NCBI GenBank assembly: GCA_032433595.1
Contig: JASWJB010000089.1
Coordinates: 62,001 to 126,000 of the forward strand
Source of the DNA: Conoideocrella luteorostrata
Lineage: Eukaryota; Ascomycota; Sordariomycetes; Hypocreales; Clavicipitaceae
Length of the DNA stretch: 64,000 nucleotides
Direction of reading: 5' to 3'
Part shown: positions 10,943 through 22,209 of the stretch, piece by piece
Layout of the letters: the number at the start of each line of letters is the position of its first letter
Position numbering within the stretch: position 1 is the first letter of the stretch
Notes under the pieces: generated by a model
The model's input: only the letters and a program-made list of their open reading frames with translations
What the model was told of the DNA's origin: nothing
Databases searched by the model: none
Made by a program: the position numbers and the translations under genes

Positions 10943-12862
10943 GGATTGGAATTATACGTGTTTTGTCCCTAGAATAGCTTTTAGTTCGTCCTTTCTACAA
11001 TATTATTATCTCGTTAACCTTTGAGCCTGCTTCTGTACATCTCTGTGAAGTGAGCGAACAAGAACATGAATTCAGCTACCCAAGGTCGGAAAATAATGTC
11101 TAGCATCTAGCGTCTACAATTTTGTGTTTACTGTGTTCCTATATTGCACGCAAGGTGTGTCTGCCAGTTGGCTAAATCCTTTAACTCCTCTACATCATTG
11201 TCCTCAATGCTCCTCCACTTCAAGTAAAAACACTAGACAACTTCATGTTACCCCGCTTTTAATCTAGCCCTTTGTGCTCTTGCCCCTCCAGCCGTATAAC
11301 TACCTAATTGACACTAGTTCCAAGACATTCATCGGCGTCTTATGCAGCGTCTTTGGAGTTCATGAAAGGAAAGCCTAAACCGCCGAGTTCACTACAAAGT
11401 CGTAGCACTGATTTCTGCGAGTCTTAACTTCCTAGTCAATGGCCCTTCTCCTGAAGGTAATTGCCGAGCCAATGAAATACCTTGTTATTTGACCTGTGAT
11501 TATCACTCATATAAAATCCCACTCTATTCTAGATGTTACAATCCTCTAGCATATGCTGAAGAAGCTTCCGTTGCATCAGAGCCTAAAAATTCAACACATA
11601 TGCCGAGGAAAGTTTTGTGATTTAGAGCAGACTAGACATCCGCGGAGAGAGAGTGTTTCCTTGGAGTGCATTGCAACTTCCTTCGCAGCATGTTTTTATG
11701 CATACAAAAAGAATTAGAGATAAGCTTCTGTATAGGGCTACGAAAAGACTAATGATGTTATGTGCCACAGGATTAACATCAGAAATGAGCATAAAGCTCT
11801 AGCCAAATGCTATAGTTGCAAGAGAGGTTGCAGATAGTGACGAGCTAAATAAGTGCTTCTAGCACTGCTTTGTGATTAATAGCACGTCTTAGTGTTTCCT
11901 CTTGCTTCGCTAGCTATTCGCAGCATATATCTCACCAGCCTTGGGGAAAGCATCGTAAATGAGATAGTCACGTTGTCTCTTACCCCGCTGATCATGTGCT
12001 CTAAGCTCTATGTCGAGTGTCTTGAGCAAGTGATTCCAAAATTTGTTAAAATAGTTATATAGCAAGTCGGATTTGCACAATCTATACAGTAGTATATCTG
12101 TCACAATGTGAGCAGCTATGGATATCTGAATGTGTGGAATTGTCCTTGTATTCTAGCTAATTGACGAGGAATTAGACCTCTTCTTATAGTACAATTCTAT
12201 CTATGCATTTGTAATCATCGAATTGATAAGCAGCTTTGAAATCAGCTAATTGTCAGCATATTTGCCATCTTCGTCAGCGGCTTGATAAGCAGCTAATTCT
12301 TGACAATATCTTTTCATCATTGCGAACGCAACGAGAAGGCTCTAAATTAAAGGCTCAAAGCCTGTGACCAAGTATTTGCGGTTATTTTCCGCTTCTGAGC
12401 TATGCACGCTTTAGCACCGCTTGTAAAACGACTACTAGTGCTAAAGATTAAGGAAGAGCATAACTCCCTTACGACGACTCATAGCCCCGCAGGGTTGGTA
12501 GAAGGAGAAGTCTTCAGAGAGGTGATATTACACAGCGCCGCGGCACTCCATTACGTTGACCAAGAAGCGGAGAATTATCAATGTTTCCATCCATTACTGT
12601 AACAAGTACCAGGCTACACAACGAGCAGTTGCATTGTTTTTTATCTTGAAGTCTTCAAAATGCTTGAGCAAGGTGTCCACGTGGTAGGAGAATGAAAAAC
12701 CTTGAACTGTTCTATGGGTAATTATTAAGCAAGATGTAACACGGCGTTAACTTTTTATATTCTGTCCTACTGTACTCCTAGTTACGACTATCAAGATAAG
12801 CCTTGATGCTAATACCTTAAAACCCCGGCGACACCAGCGCTGCTTTGGCGACGTCACCCTAA
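10943..12862. other. AT-rich gene-poor block
   Basis: About 1.9 kb of AT-rich sequence with many stops in all frames; the longest ORFs are about 65 codons (11910-12104 minus and 12402-12602 plus) and match nothing I recognise. The composition and lack of ORFs suggest a decayed element, possibly mutated by RIP, but no transposon domain or terminal repeat was found. Confidence 0.55.
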
Positions 12863-13390
12863 CTACTTGCAGTTTGCAGCAGAGAACGCATCTTTGGCAT
12901 CTGCAAGAACGTCAAGGATTCCCTGAGCGACCTTCGTAGCAACGGATTGAGCGATCTGAGGAACCTTGCCCACGGTTGTTTTAACAAGCTGCTGACTGTC
13001 GCCATTAATAGTCTCAATCTGCTGTGCAAAAACACCGCATAATCCCGCCTGAACAATTTGAGCTTTCTGTCCCTTTATATCGCTGACAAGGGTTTTTGCA
13101 TGTGCCTCAACAGCCTGAACGGGCTTAATAATTTTAATGGCCTCGATAAGGGTGAGCGGAGTTGATGAAGAGACAGTAGATGTGCCGCCGGTGATAGCAG
13201 CAATCAATTTGTTGGATGCATCGAGGAGGCCTCCGAGGTTGCTGCAGCATGACTTGACAGCAGTATCAAGATTGTCAATGCCAGTCTGGACGCCGGTCAA
13301 AACATCAGTGACGGTTTTTTGGTCGCGAGGCACCACAAGACCCTGGGCCAAAGACGCCACGGCGAGCAAAGTAATAGTGGTGGGCTTCAT
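12863..13390 (-). CDS. Secreted HsbA-like cell-surface protein
   Basis: Single exon, 175 residues. A signal peptide (MKPTTITLLAVASLAQG, cut near residue 17-18) is followed by an all-helical, Ala, Val and Lys rich domain with TVTDVLTGVQTGIDNLDTAV near the start and a repeated pattern of hydrophobic residues to the end. This matches the hydrophobic surface-binding protein A / cell wall mannoprotein family; in Aspergillus, HsbA adsorbs to hydrophobic surfaces and recruits polyesterase. It carries four cysteines (a CC pair, one near residue 118 and one in the terminal NCK), more than the second copy, which has none. A related gene lies 0.9 kb away in the opposite direction, so the two probably arose by duplication. 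It is likely secreted and wall- or surface-associated. Confidence 0.82.
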   Translation of the reverse strand: MKPTTITLLAVASLAQGLVVPRDQKTVTDVLTGVQTGIDNLDTAVKSCCSNLGGLLDASNKLIAAITGGTSTVSSSTPLTLIEAIKIIKPVQAVEAHAKTLVSDIKGQKAQIVQAGLCGVFAQQIETINGDSQQLVKTTVGKVPQIAQSVATKVAQGILDVLADAKDAFSAANCK

Positions 13391-14315
13391 TTTTGCAAAG
13401 TGCGGAGAAAATTGTGTTAAATAGAGGGTATAGGATATAAGAATGTGAGAGGCTGATGATTATGCGATGATTATCCAACAAAAGAACGCGGTAGTATTGC
13501 AGGTTTGGTCTATATATGTGATTTGCTAAATTACTACCACAGTTGTCCATATTAATTGATACTTTGCCCTACTTGCACCGTCTGCTGTGTTACGTGCCGT
13601 GGAGTTGATGCCAGCGCTCACGTTCTATTCCGCCGGCTTCTAACTTCAGACATTTCTGTAAGCACATGTGCCGTTTAAACTTTTGTTTGCAGATCCACGT
13701 GTCAGATGGCGTCCGTCGGCACATGCCCCAATGCCCCGGATTCTACGCTGTCACTAGGCGTTGGCGTGCGCTAAGCTATATCTGGGATGTCACTGCAGCG
13801 AAGCCTGTCTTATTTTGGCAGGCTGTTCATTTACCCCAACTTTTCGTGCGAACTGGTGGGCATCGAAAGTTTAAATCAGGAGATATCTGGTTTGTCTCGA
13901 TTCAGCCCCAGGACCTTGGTACCAAACTATTTTGTGAGATTCCGCTGAGAATCACGCTGCACAGTAGCCAATGCAGTAATAGCCGAGGCAAGCGAGCACA
14001 AAGCACGGGTGTGTAACATTTTCGAAGCGCGGTTGGTGGGATATTTCATTAGCTACCTACCCTTGTTAATGTATTTAGCCGTCGTACACGTTAACTTTGC
14101 TACAGAATAGTAGGGGTGGCATATGGCTCACCTTGGCGATAGGTATGAGAAGCACACACACGGCGTTGTCGCTACTATAGGGGTCCTTCTTCCTATTTAA
14201 ACCCAGCAGTCAGTGCTTGATGACAATCATTTCTCTCTACAGCAATTTTTCTCCCCTTTCAGAAGTATTCACATCTCACACTTTCCAAGTCAAGCACCAA
14301 GAGTTCATCAACGCC
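13391..14315. promoter_or_regulatory. Shared divergent promoter region of two HsbA-like genes
   Basis: 925 bp separate the two start codons. A TATATAT stretch at 13511-13517 lies about 120 bp upstream of the left gene, and CTATTTAAACC near 14191-14201 lies about 115 bp upstream of the right gene; both are TATA-like. A 116-codon ORF (13666-14016) in the middle has no recognisable features and is probably chance. Confidence 0.5.
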
Positions 14316-14831
14316 ATGCTAGTCAAGTCAGTCCTAGGAGCGGCATTTTTTGCTGTGACCACCCTAGCGGACCTTACTAGTATTAACAATGCCCTTATCA
14401 AAATTAACAAAGATATTGGCTCCCTGGACAACACTATCAAGAGTTGGGACGGCCAACTATTTAGTGCCATACCTATTCTTTTGCAGTCATGGGGTCTAGA
14501 GGGCACTATTAAAGACGCCGCCAAAACCGCATCAGCTTCAACTCCACTGAACTTCGACGAGACTCTTGTTATTGCCGATTCCACCGCCGATGTGGCCATT
14601 AGCGCACACACAATTCTTGCTAATATGGTGGCTACTAAGCCTAAGTTTGATAAGATTATCGTTGGTTCCCTTTTTGCTCATGGTATTTTGAAGAACCTTC
14701 GACAGGAAACTACAACTCTGGCTACGGCTATTATTTCAAAGGTTCCTGCGGAGCTACAGCCGATTGCTAAAGAGCTTGTGGGCGGTATTGATGCCGACTT
14801 TGCTGCTGCCGTTCAGGCCTACGGAGGTTAG
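14316..14831 (+). CDS. Secreted HsbA-like cell-surface protein, second copy
   Basis: Single exon, 171 residues from ATG 14316. In-frame ATGs upstream (14217) are too far and would bury the signal peptide, so the start before MLVKSVLGAAFFAVTTLA is chosen. The mature part begins DLTSINNALIKINKDIGSLD and continues as amphipathic helices with a DETLVIADSTADVAISAHT region and AELQPIAKELVGGIDADFAA near the end, the typical layout of the HsbA / cell wall mannoprotein family. It has no cysteines, unlike the divergent neighbour. Predicted to be secreted and to coat hydrophobic surfaces. A shared promoter region suggests, but does not prove, co-regulation of the pair. Confidence 0.8.
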   Translation: MLVKSVLGAAFFAVTTLADLTSINNALIKINKDIGSLDNTIKSWDGQLFSAIPILLQSWGLEGTIKDAAKTASASTPLNFDETLVIADSTADVAISAHTILANMVATKPKFDKIIVGSLFAHGILKNLRQETTTLATAIISKVPAELQPIAKELVGGIDADFAAAVQAYGG

Positions 14832-15144
14832 ATTGGGATGTACGCGTGAGGCGTGGTATGTTCGGGGGGCTGGGACGGGAGGAGGGATGAGAACAGTGAA
14901 TGATGGACTAATGGAACGGTGTACAACGACGTAACTTGCGGCCGTCTACAAGGCCGTCTAGCTTGAAAAGAGTCAAAAAATATCCTTGTTTGCATCTATT
15001 CCAATTCTCCTCTTTGGTGACTTCTATTAGTGGCGGGCCAACCATGTAAGCTTGATATTCACTTTTGCCTAGCGTAGTAGTAAAGCTGTTTGAGGCGGAT
15101 CGTGTCATTGGGACGTAAGATTTTCCATTTTATACTTAGTCAGC
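14832..15144. other. Short intergenic stretch
   Basis: 3' flank of the HsbA-like gene and the convergent small gene. No gene or repeat seen. Confidence 0.6.
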
Positions 15145-15465
15145 CTAACGCTGACCACTCTTGGTTATTAATTTAAAGCCCACAAGAAATAGCCTCTCAA
15201 AATGAATGGCCTCGCTCTCCTCGCCGTATTCGCCGTCACGGTCGTAGAATACCCTGTACTCAACTTTGCAGTTGGAGCACTTCTTAGGCACGCCCCTGTC
15301 GGACTTGACAGGATAATCCCAGAACGCAAGTGCTTCAGCCCAGTAGGCGCTTCTCAATGCTGTCTTGTACTAGGTTCATATATAGCCATATCTATGGCAT
15401 TTAAGCATTACCTCAGTCAGCACAACCTTCCGTTCAATTTGCACTGAAAATTCTCTTCTTTCCAT
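15145..15465 (-). CDS. Small CxxC protein, unknown function
   Basis: Two exons, complement(join(15145..15369,15412..15465)), 92 residues. ATG at 15465 opens MERREFSVQIERKVVLTE; a 42-nt intron (GTAATG...ACCTAG) joins in phase 0 to YKTALRSAYWAEALAFWDYP, which runs to the stop at 15145. The central part KKCSNCKVEYRVFYDRDG has one CxxC pair followed by aromatic and acidic residues; with only two cysteines, a zinc site would need a dimer or other ligands. There is no signal peptide or membrane segment, so the product is probably intracellular. The frame fits across the junction, and the composition is protein-like, but the intron is at the short end for fungi. I do not recognise the family. Confidence 0.5.
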
Positions 15466-16466
15466 ATTAAACCTTTATCGACAACGTTGTCGGCGTCTTA
15501 AGGTCTCGTGAACCCCATGTTAACTGAGATAGAAGTGTTCGCTACAGATATCCTCGTGGGCCATTTGACGTGTTTTGTTCAATCACTAAGAATAAACCGG
15601 CTATTTCCCTGCAAGATATTCTTTCTAATGTCTCCAAATTCGGCTCATATCCATCGAACCGGTGCGGATTCCATGAATGAGAACACCACATGTATGGTGC
15701 GGGCGGTGCTACGTCACCAAGCTGGTGCTTCCCCAGATTGTCTATCGAAGACAGATCGTATCGGAAAAGGCCCGGTAAACTATTCACCAGAGATACAGTC
15801 TCGACTCTCATAAATTAACAACCTCTACTTCCAATGGTACTGTTTCGTTTATTTTGAGGTACATTGAAAACATTAGGTTTGCACATGCTTATGATATATC
15901 GTAATTCGACGAACGAACCGGAGAAACCCGGAGTCTAAGACCGCGGCCAAGGGTGTTTTGTGACAATTATCTGTATTTGCGAGTGCCTGTACAGTCTGGC
16001 TTTCGAAACATTGCGACCTACAAGCATGACAAGACCCGCCAGAACACGCCAAAGACAATCTTGTGGGTCAACAGTACATCATAGACACATTGTTTCTAAT
16101 CTTCATCACCACGCATTCCTCAGTTCCACTGAATACACCAGTAGTAGTGCTGATATATAATGCATGCGCCACATTACATTTGAGAGCATATTTCCTCAGC
16201 AGAACATGTGCAGGCTTCTGTATGGCCGAAAATGTCATCCATTGAACTATGAGAGGGCTGAATTGCTACTCTCTCAGCAGATGAATCCGTGCGCCATAAT
16301 ACTTCTGGGTCTGCAGGGGTAAGCATTCCAGGCTATAACCCTGCGTAGTAGTTAAGAACTGAACCGAAAATTCGTACTTTTATTAAACCTTGATACGTTC
16401 CGTCAGTCTACTTCCCTTGCGTTTCCCTCTACCTGCAAGTTCCTAAGCTTTTGAGTCCTGCCCGAC
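15466..16466. other. Intergenic, with one uncertain ORF
   Basis: A minus-strand ORF of 89 codons (ATG at 15811, stop at 15542) has protein-like composition near its end (RFDGYEPNLETLERISCREI) but no recognised domain and no clear splice link to the small gene at 15465. The rest, including the leader of the protease gene from about 16370, holds nothing definite. Confidence 0.4.
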
Positions 16467-17769
16467 ATGAAGATCATATTCATTGCAGTCACAGCCTTTG
16501 CCGGTTGCGTAAACGCAGGCATTCACAGAATCGAAATCCAAAAGGAGCCTCCTAAAACACACCTCGTATGCACATTACAATGAACTATTCCATTTTCGAT
16601 ATTATGTCTCGCTAATTCTTGTTGAAGAGTAGCTATTCAATTCAACAGCATGCCCAGCATCTCGATAATAAGTACCGCAATGCCCACCCTCGGTACCCAG
16701 ATGTCGACGCGCTAGAAGCGAGTAGTCGAAGTGGCCACCATAGCCCGGTCGCCGCATTTGCGGGAAATATGTGTTAGTTGGCAAAACTTTATCTCCTATC
16801 AAAGACAATTTTTTTTGGAACACAGCTAATATCCAGGCAGATTTCGCTTCTATTTCTGTTGGAACTCCGCCACAGAGCTTCCAGGTATTGCTTGACACCG
16901 GTAGTTCAAACCTCTGGGTTCCTTCTTTCGGATGTTCAACTGCCGCATGCCGCAGCCATTCCAGGTACAACTCGGGCATGTCGTCGACTTATAGAAGGAA
17001 CGCATCAGCATTCTCCATTAAGTATGGCTCTGGAGCTCTTTCTGGCTTCGTATCTAATGATAACTTCGATATTGGCAATTTGAAGATACGTCATCAAGAC
17101 TTTGCCGAGGCCACTAATGAGCCTTTTGAGTGGTTGAGTATTGTTCCAGATGGGATTTTCGGCCTTGGTTACGATACAATCTCGGTGAATCATATTACTC
17201 CCCCATTCTATAATATGATAAACCAAAAGCTTCTAGACAAACCCATATTCTCCTTTTACCTCACAATGAGTAATCGGGGTAGTGAGGTCATTTTTGGTGG
17301 TACAAATAAGAATCACTACACAGGCAAGATTCAGTATCTTCCTATTAGACGGAAGGGCTTTTGGGAGGTTGAAATTAGCTCTGTTACTATTCACAACGAC
17401 TCTATGGGAATGGTTACTGGTGCTGTCTTTGACACAGGGACTTCTTTCATAGCAACACCTCGTGCCATTGCTGACTCACTGAATCAAAAGATTGGCGCTA
17501 TCGAATATCAGGGAGTGTATACGGTTGACTGTGCGAAGATTTCGACTTACCCCGATGTCACCTTCAGCCTTGCTGGTTTCAATTTTAGCCTCTCTGCCCG
17601 GGACTATATTTTTGAGACGCCAACGCCGTCGGGGAACGCGTCTGCATGCGTTTCTTCTTTCATTGGGCTAGATTCACCATTATTCATCCTGGGGTCTCCA
17701 TTTCTCCGGGCTTACTACTCTGTCTATGACCTTGGGGAAAATGCTGTTGGACTTGCTCCAGCTAAGTAA
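16467..17769 (+). CDS. Secreted pepsin-type aspartic protease (A1 family)
   Basis: Three exons, join(16467..16565,16628..16772,16826..17769), 395 residues. Exon 1 encodes a signal peptide (MKIIFIAVTAFAGCVNA). Exon 2 carries the propeptide (SIQQHAQHLDNKYRNAHPRY). Exon 3 carries the enzyme. Introns are 62 nt (GTATGC...GAAG) and 53 nt (GTTAGT...CACAG); the second joins NMS to NIQADFASISVGTPPQ. Catalytic aspartates lie in DTGSSNLW (D105) and DTGTSF (D284), with the flap Tyr in KYGSGALSG (Y148). The C-terminal FILGSPFLRAYYSVYDLG is typical. The layout matches fungal saccharopepsin-like or secreted endothiapepsin-like enzymes that cut proteins at acid pH. A role in extracellular protein digestion is likely; vacuolar location cannot be excluded. 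Confidence 0.9.
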
Positions 17770-17813
17770 GAAGAAGTAGTAGCATACGTTAATTGATAGT
17801 GACTCGACTGGAC

Positions 17814-18430
17814 ATATTTTGTCGACCTAAAACACAAACCTCCAACCCATGTATACTGGTGTCTGACACAGAACCAGCAACGCAACTTCAATTTTGTAAA
17901 AGGTCTCGTTAGTGGCCTTAGGCAATTCGTAGGGACCTCATATGTGACGAGATCAAATGATGTAGCTTCCCGACTAAAGGTTATCAAGCTACTGTACACT
18001 TCAATAAAGCACTTCAATTATAATAGGCACTGGGGCAAGGCTCCAAACAAAGACACAATTCTTGCGCGGAGGGGAAACTTCTTGGTTATTTTGCTACTGT
18101 TGCGGGCAGGATGAGACCCTTCTTATAGCTATATCTGTGGGTTGCACAGGGTGTGCAACAGATGATCTAGATCAACTGCTTCAAAATAGAATATATTCAA
18201 TAAGTCAAGTAGGTTATCTAAGAAGGAAAAACAAGTCAAGCTATGATGCCTACGATATCCGTATAAATAGAGTGGCCGAAGGGTGACCACGTGACGATAT
18301 CCGTGCTCTTATTGTGTGCTTGGCGGCGATATTCCAACAATATCATTTTGATCTGACCATTCGGTCAAGTCCAAACACTCAGGCTTTTTCCCACCTACAA
18401 AGTATTCGAGGCTCTTTATAACCTATGGTG
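17814..18430. repeat. Dispersed degenerate repeat, copy A
   Basis: Shares ordered blocks with 56275-56853: TTTTGTCGACC then AAAACACA, TGGTGTCTGACACA (17857-17870), GCAACGCAACTTCAATT, CAAACAAAGACACAATT (to 18060) then GGGGAAACTTCTTGG, and CTGACCATTCGGTCAAGTCC from 18353. Spacing and order are kept, with many point changes, as in an old transposon remnant. No coding capacity and no terminal repeats were recognised, so the class is unknown. Confidence 0.65.
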
Positions 18431-19184
18431 CTCATTTGGACAAGCCTCTTTACTCAAGTTGTGCGCTGGATAGACATGCCTATACATTATGAGGATGACA
18501 GCTGCTGTCTCACTTCGTAACGAGCGAGCGACGAGGATGAGTTCTAGAGGAGTTTTACGCAGGAGCCTGTTTGGTTTACCTCAGCGAACGCTCCGCAGCG
18601 GGGTTATGTGGAGTCGGATTGTTGGGCAAGCCTTGGCGTGTTAGCCTATGGTGAACCAATCGAGAAGCATCAAGTAATGTGATTTTCTACATTCTACACC
18701 TGTGGCGGGGGATGCGAATATTAAAGGTCAGCATTAGTTGCTTCCGAGCGAAGACTGTTTTCGGGCCTTTCCTGCACTCTGCAAACCAATTCCAAAAGGC
18801 GCTAGCTGAGGCGCCTTCCCGCCAGAAGGTTCCTCCGCAGGCGCGGTGCAAAGGATGCAGATGAGCAACTCTGCAAGCTGCGCCGCCAAAAACCTCCCGC
18901 AAGCACAGCAGAGTGATATTGTGGGAGGAGTAGGTACGTGGCAGGAGCATGTACCATAATGATATATATATGAATACTAACCAGATTTTTAGGCTGCCAC
19001 AGTGAATTGGCTGTCCTCAGTGATAATGACAAAGCCAAGGGTGCATCGCCTTTTACCTTAGTGAAAACGTACGAGACACCGTATGCCAGCCGATTCCATC
19101 GACATCCGTAGGCGCAGGGAAAGCTTCGGATAAGTTAATTATGCTGACGATACTACTGATAAAGGTCTTGTTGCCTGATATTGA

Positions 19185-19206
19185 TGCTGCCGCTGCTGCT
19201 GCTGCT
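19185..19206. repeat. GCT trinucleotide microsatellite
   Basis: GCTGCC followed by five GCT units. Confidence 0.8.
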
Positions 19207-20417
19207 GATAATTTTACTATAATCTTATGTGATTTTTTTTTGGTCTCATTTTCCTTCGGGGGCCCTGCCACGGGCCGCCTGCCGCGAGCTTATGCCTGCG
19301 GCAACGCACGCCTGCAGCCGGCTTCTTTCATAGCACAGTCTCACCGCCGTTTTTTCCGTATCCCAGGGTTCCTCAACACCACATCTTCCCAATATAATAC
19401 ATCACGATACATCATAAATTCATTGACCAATGGCCCATTGATTTAACAAATTCATCCAATAGAGAGAGGCAGAAATTGGTCTCCACTTTGCACCAGTCCA
19501 TTAAAGATGCAAAGCGGGAAGCTACGCTTCTCCTCGCTTTCCCTGATCGGGAGCCCCAGTCCGGCGGCTTCTGTGGTGTCCTCTCGCACTGATTAATGAT
19601 GATCGATCACTTGGCACTTGGTAGCATTGCTAGCGCGGGTCTACACCAGGAGCTCCAAACAAGTTGGGTCTCACAAACCCTAAGCCAAGTATAATTATTT
19701 GAATTGTGCATTTTGATCGTTTTTCATCCAACGCAATTGCGCCATCAATAGTACCTTACAGTATTATGAGGAGGACTTGAGTCGCAACATTTCTGTGTAG
19801 GGTGCCAGTCTATTTTGACGTAGGGTTCGAACCTGGCCCTACTGCATGGAAGAGTCACGCCGGCATGCGTGCGCCATTGCTACGCGGCACGATATAGGTC
19901 TTCACGGCTTCAGTACTGGATGCCATGGCGAATCCCTTCCTTGTTGTACCAAGTACCGATGCAGGAGCCCCATTATAAATCTCAGCCTGCGAAAAGCCAG
20001 ACGCTCTCGCGGGCGACGCTCAGTCCAGCTGGTGACTGCAGCTGCACCAAAGACCGTGTGGTACCTGCCACGCCCTGCCCCTCCCTCCGAATTCCGGCCA
20101 TCAGCGCCCAATCAGTGCAAAGGGCTAGCCAATGTGGACAGTCAGACGCGACCCCTCTTGCCCTCCACCACGATTTGTGCCGCCATCGGCCGGATTCTTA
20201 CGGCCTGACGCTGCCCCGCAGCTGCTAGCCACTATGCTCCGAAGGATGTCGTAATATTCCAACAACCTTTGCGGGGCCAGGATTTTTTGGTTGTGTTGCC
20301 CATTAATTCACGGTGCTCTTAAGCTCTCTCGGATTCCTCAACTTCTTCTCTTTGGATAATTCTTGACAATTGAGTGCCTACCACGAGATCCTGCCAGCTA
20401 AATTAATCCATTCCACC

Positions 20418-22209
20418 ATGGCGCAACAGTATGTCCTATCCTGACACAATTGACGCATGCTATTCCACGTACTCACCCCGCCATTCAATAGATCTGTTTT
20501 GATGCTCGGCGCGGGCTTTGTTACCAGTAAGTTTTCATCATCAATTTGGAGCTATGCGACTCCTCAACGGCTGACTCCTTCAATTAGAGCCCACGCTCGA
20601 TGTTCTAACCAAGGCCGGCATCCCGGTCACCGTCGGTACGAACTCCCCGCCCGTCGCCACGTACAAGTTTCTTGTGACAAATATGAACAACATTCACGTC
20701 AATTGAAATGCCCTTGCTGATATCAATTCTCCTATTCTTTGTTTTGTACAGCTTGCCGAACTTTGAAGACCGCTAAGGAACTTTCTGGTGACAACAAACT
20801 TGCCACACCAACCACGGTCGACGTCTTGAACGACGATGCCTTGGACGCCGAAGTTGCCAAGCATGACTTGGTCATCAGCTTGATTCCATACATCTACCAC
20901 GTCAATGTCATCAAGTCCGCTATTCGCAAGAAGAAGAACGTTGTCACTACCAGCTACGTTTCCCCCGCAATGATGGAGCTGGACCAGCAGTGCAAGGATG
21001 CCGGAATAACCGTCATGAATGAGATTGGCCTTGGTATGCTACTTTATTCTTCAAAGCTACACGTATTATTCACACTAACCTTCGCTTTGCTGTGTAGACC
21101 CCGGCGTTGACCACTTGTGTACGTACACGGCCAGTTTGAAGGCGGCCCCATCCACCCCAAACACCACCACATTCACTGACCCGAACCAGACGCTGTCAAG
21201 ACAATCGACGAAGTCCACGCAGCTGGTGGCAAGATCCTCAAGTTCCTCTCTTACTGTGGAGGTATGCACTTTTTCCTATTCTCCCTAGGAAGGCCGACTT
21301 CCCTGCGTGGATTCGCCACTGACAGCTAGCTTGACAGGACTTACTGCTCCCGAGGATAGCGACAACCCATTGGGCTACAAGTTTTCGTGGTCTGCTCGCG
21401 GATTTTTGCTCGCCTTGAAGAACCGCGCTGTCATTCTGCAAGACGGCAAGGTTGTCACCGTTGAAAGCAAGGATCTCATGGGCACAGCAAAGCCATACTT
21501 TATTATGCCGGGTTACGCTTTCGTTGCCTACCCCAACCGGGACTCCACCCCTTATTCCGAGCGATATAACATCCCCGAGGCTCAAACCATTATCCGTGGA
21601 ACTCTCCGATACGCAGTCTTCCCTAGCGTGATCAAGACCTTGGTCAACATCGGCTTTCTAGAGGAAACGCCGGTCAAGGCGCTTGAGTCTCCCATCTCTT
21701 GGAAGGAGGCTACCCAGGCTGTCCTCGGAACCGCATCATCGGACCCCAAGGAGCTTGAGGCTGCCGTTATTGCCAAGAACAAGTTTGACTCAGATGAGGA
21801 CCGCGACCGAATCCTCTCGGGTCTTCGATGGATGGGTATCTTCTCTAACGAGAAGATTACACCTAGAGGCAACCCACTTGACACACTCTGTGCCGTTCTC
21901 GAGCAGAAGATGCAGTTCGAGGAGGGCGAGCGAGACATGGTCATGCTTCAGCACAAGTTCTTAATCGAGCACAAGGATGGATCCAAGGAAACCCGCACGT
22001 CTACTCTCGTGGAATACGGAAACTCCACCTACTCTGCCATGGCACGCCTGGTCGGAATTCCATGTGCTGTAGCCGTTCAGCAGGTTTTGAACGGCACACT
22101 ATCTGAGAAGGGTGTTTTGGCCCCGATGACTCCCAAGATCAACAACCCTATTATGAAGGAGCTGAAGGAGAAGTATGGCATCGAGATGAAGGAGAAGACT
22201 GTCCTGTAA
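20418..22209 (+). CDS. LYS9: Saccharopine dehydrogenase, NADP+, L-glutamate-forming
   Basis: Seven exons, join(20418..20428,20492..20526,20588..20635,20752..21033,21098..21118,21190..21261,21338..22209), 446 residues, the same as yeast Lys9. All six introns have GT and AG ends (for example GTATGT and GTAAGT donors) and keep frame. The N-terminal Rossmann fold shows VLMLGAGFVTKPTLDVLTKA; CRTL follows at the next junction, then DVLND and HDLVISLIPYIYH. The middle has ITVMNEIGLDPGVDHLYAV and KFLSYCGGLTAPE, strongly conserved in the family. The enzyme joins glutamate to aminoadipate semialdehyde to make saccharopine, the penultimate step of the fungal alpha-aminoadipate lysine pathway, in the cytosol. 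A highly intron-split 5' end with tiny exons (11 and 21 nt) is the only unusual point. Confidence 0.95.

Larger units (their letters stand above)
17770..20417. other. Intergenic region with dispersed repeat copy
   Basis: No supported gene. The first third (17.81-18.43 kb) is a degenerate dispersed repeat also found near 56.3-56.9 kb. A (GCT)n microsatellite lies at about 19185-19206. The last 500 bases precede LYS9; overlapping ORFs there (19846-20228) are on two frames and show no domain. Confidence 0.55.

Noticed and set aside
15542..15811. 89-codon minus ORF as an upstream exon of the CxxC gene
   Set aside because: No good splice donor between it and 15465, and the CxxC gene already has its own ATG.
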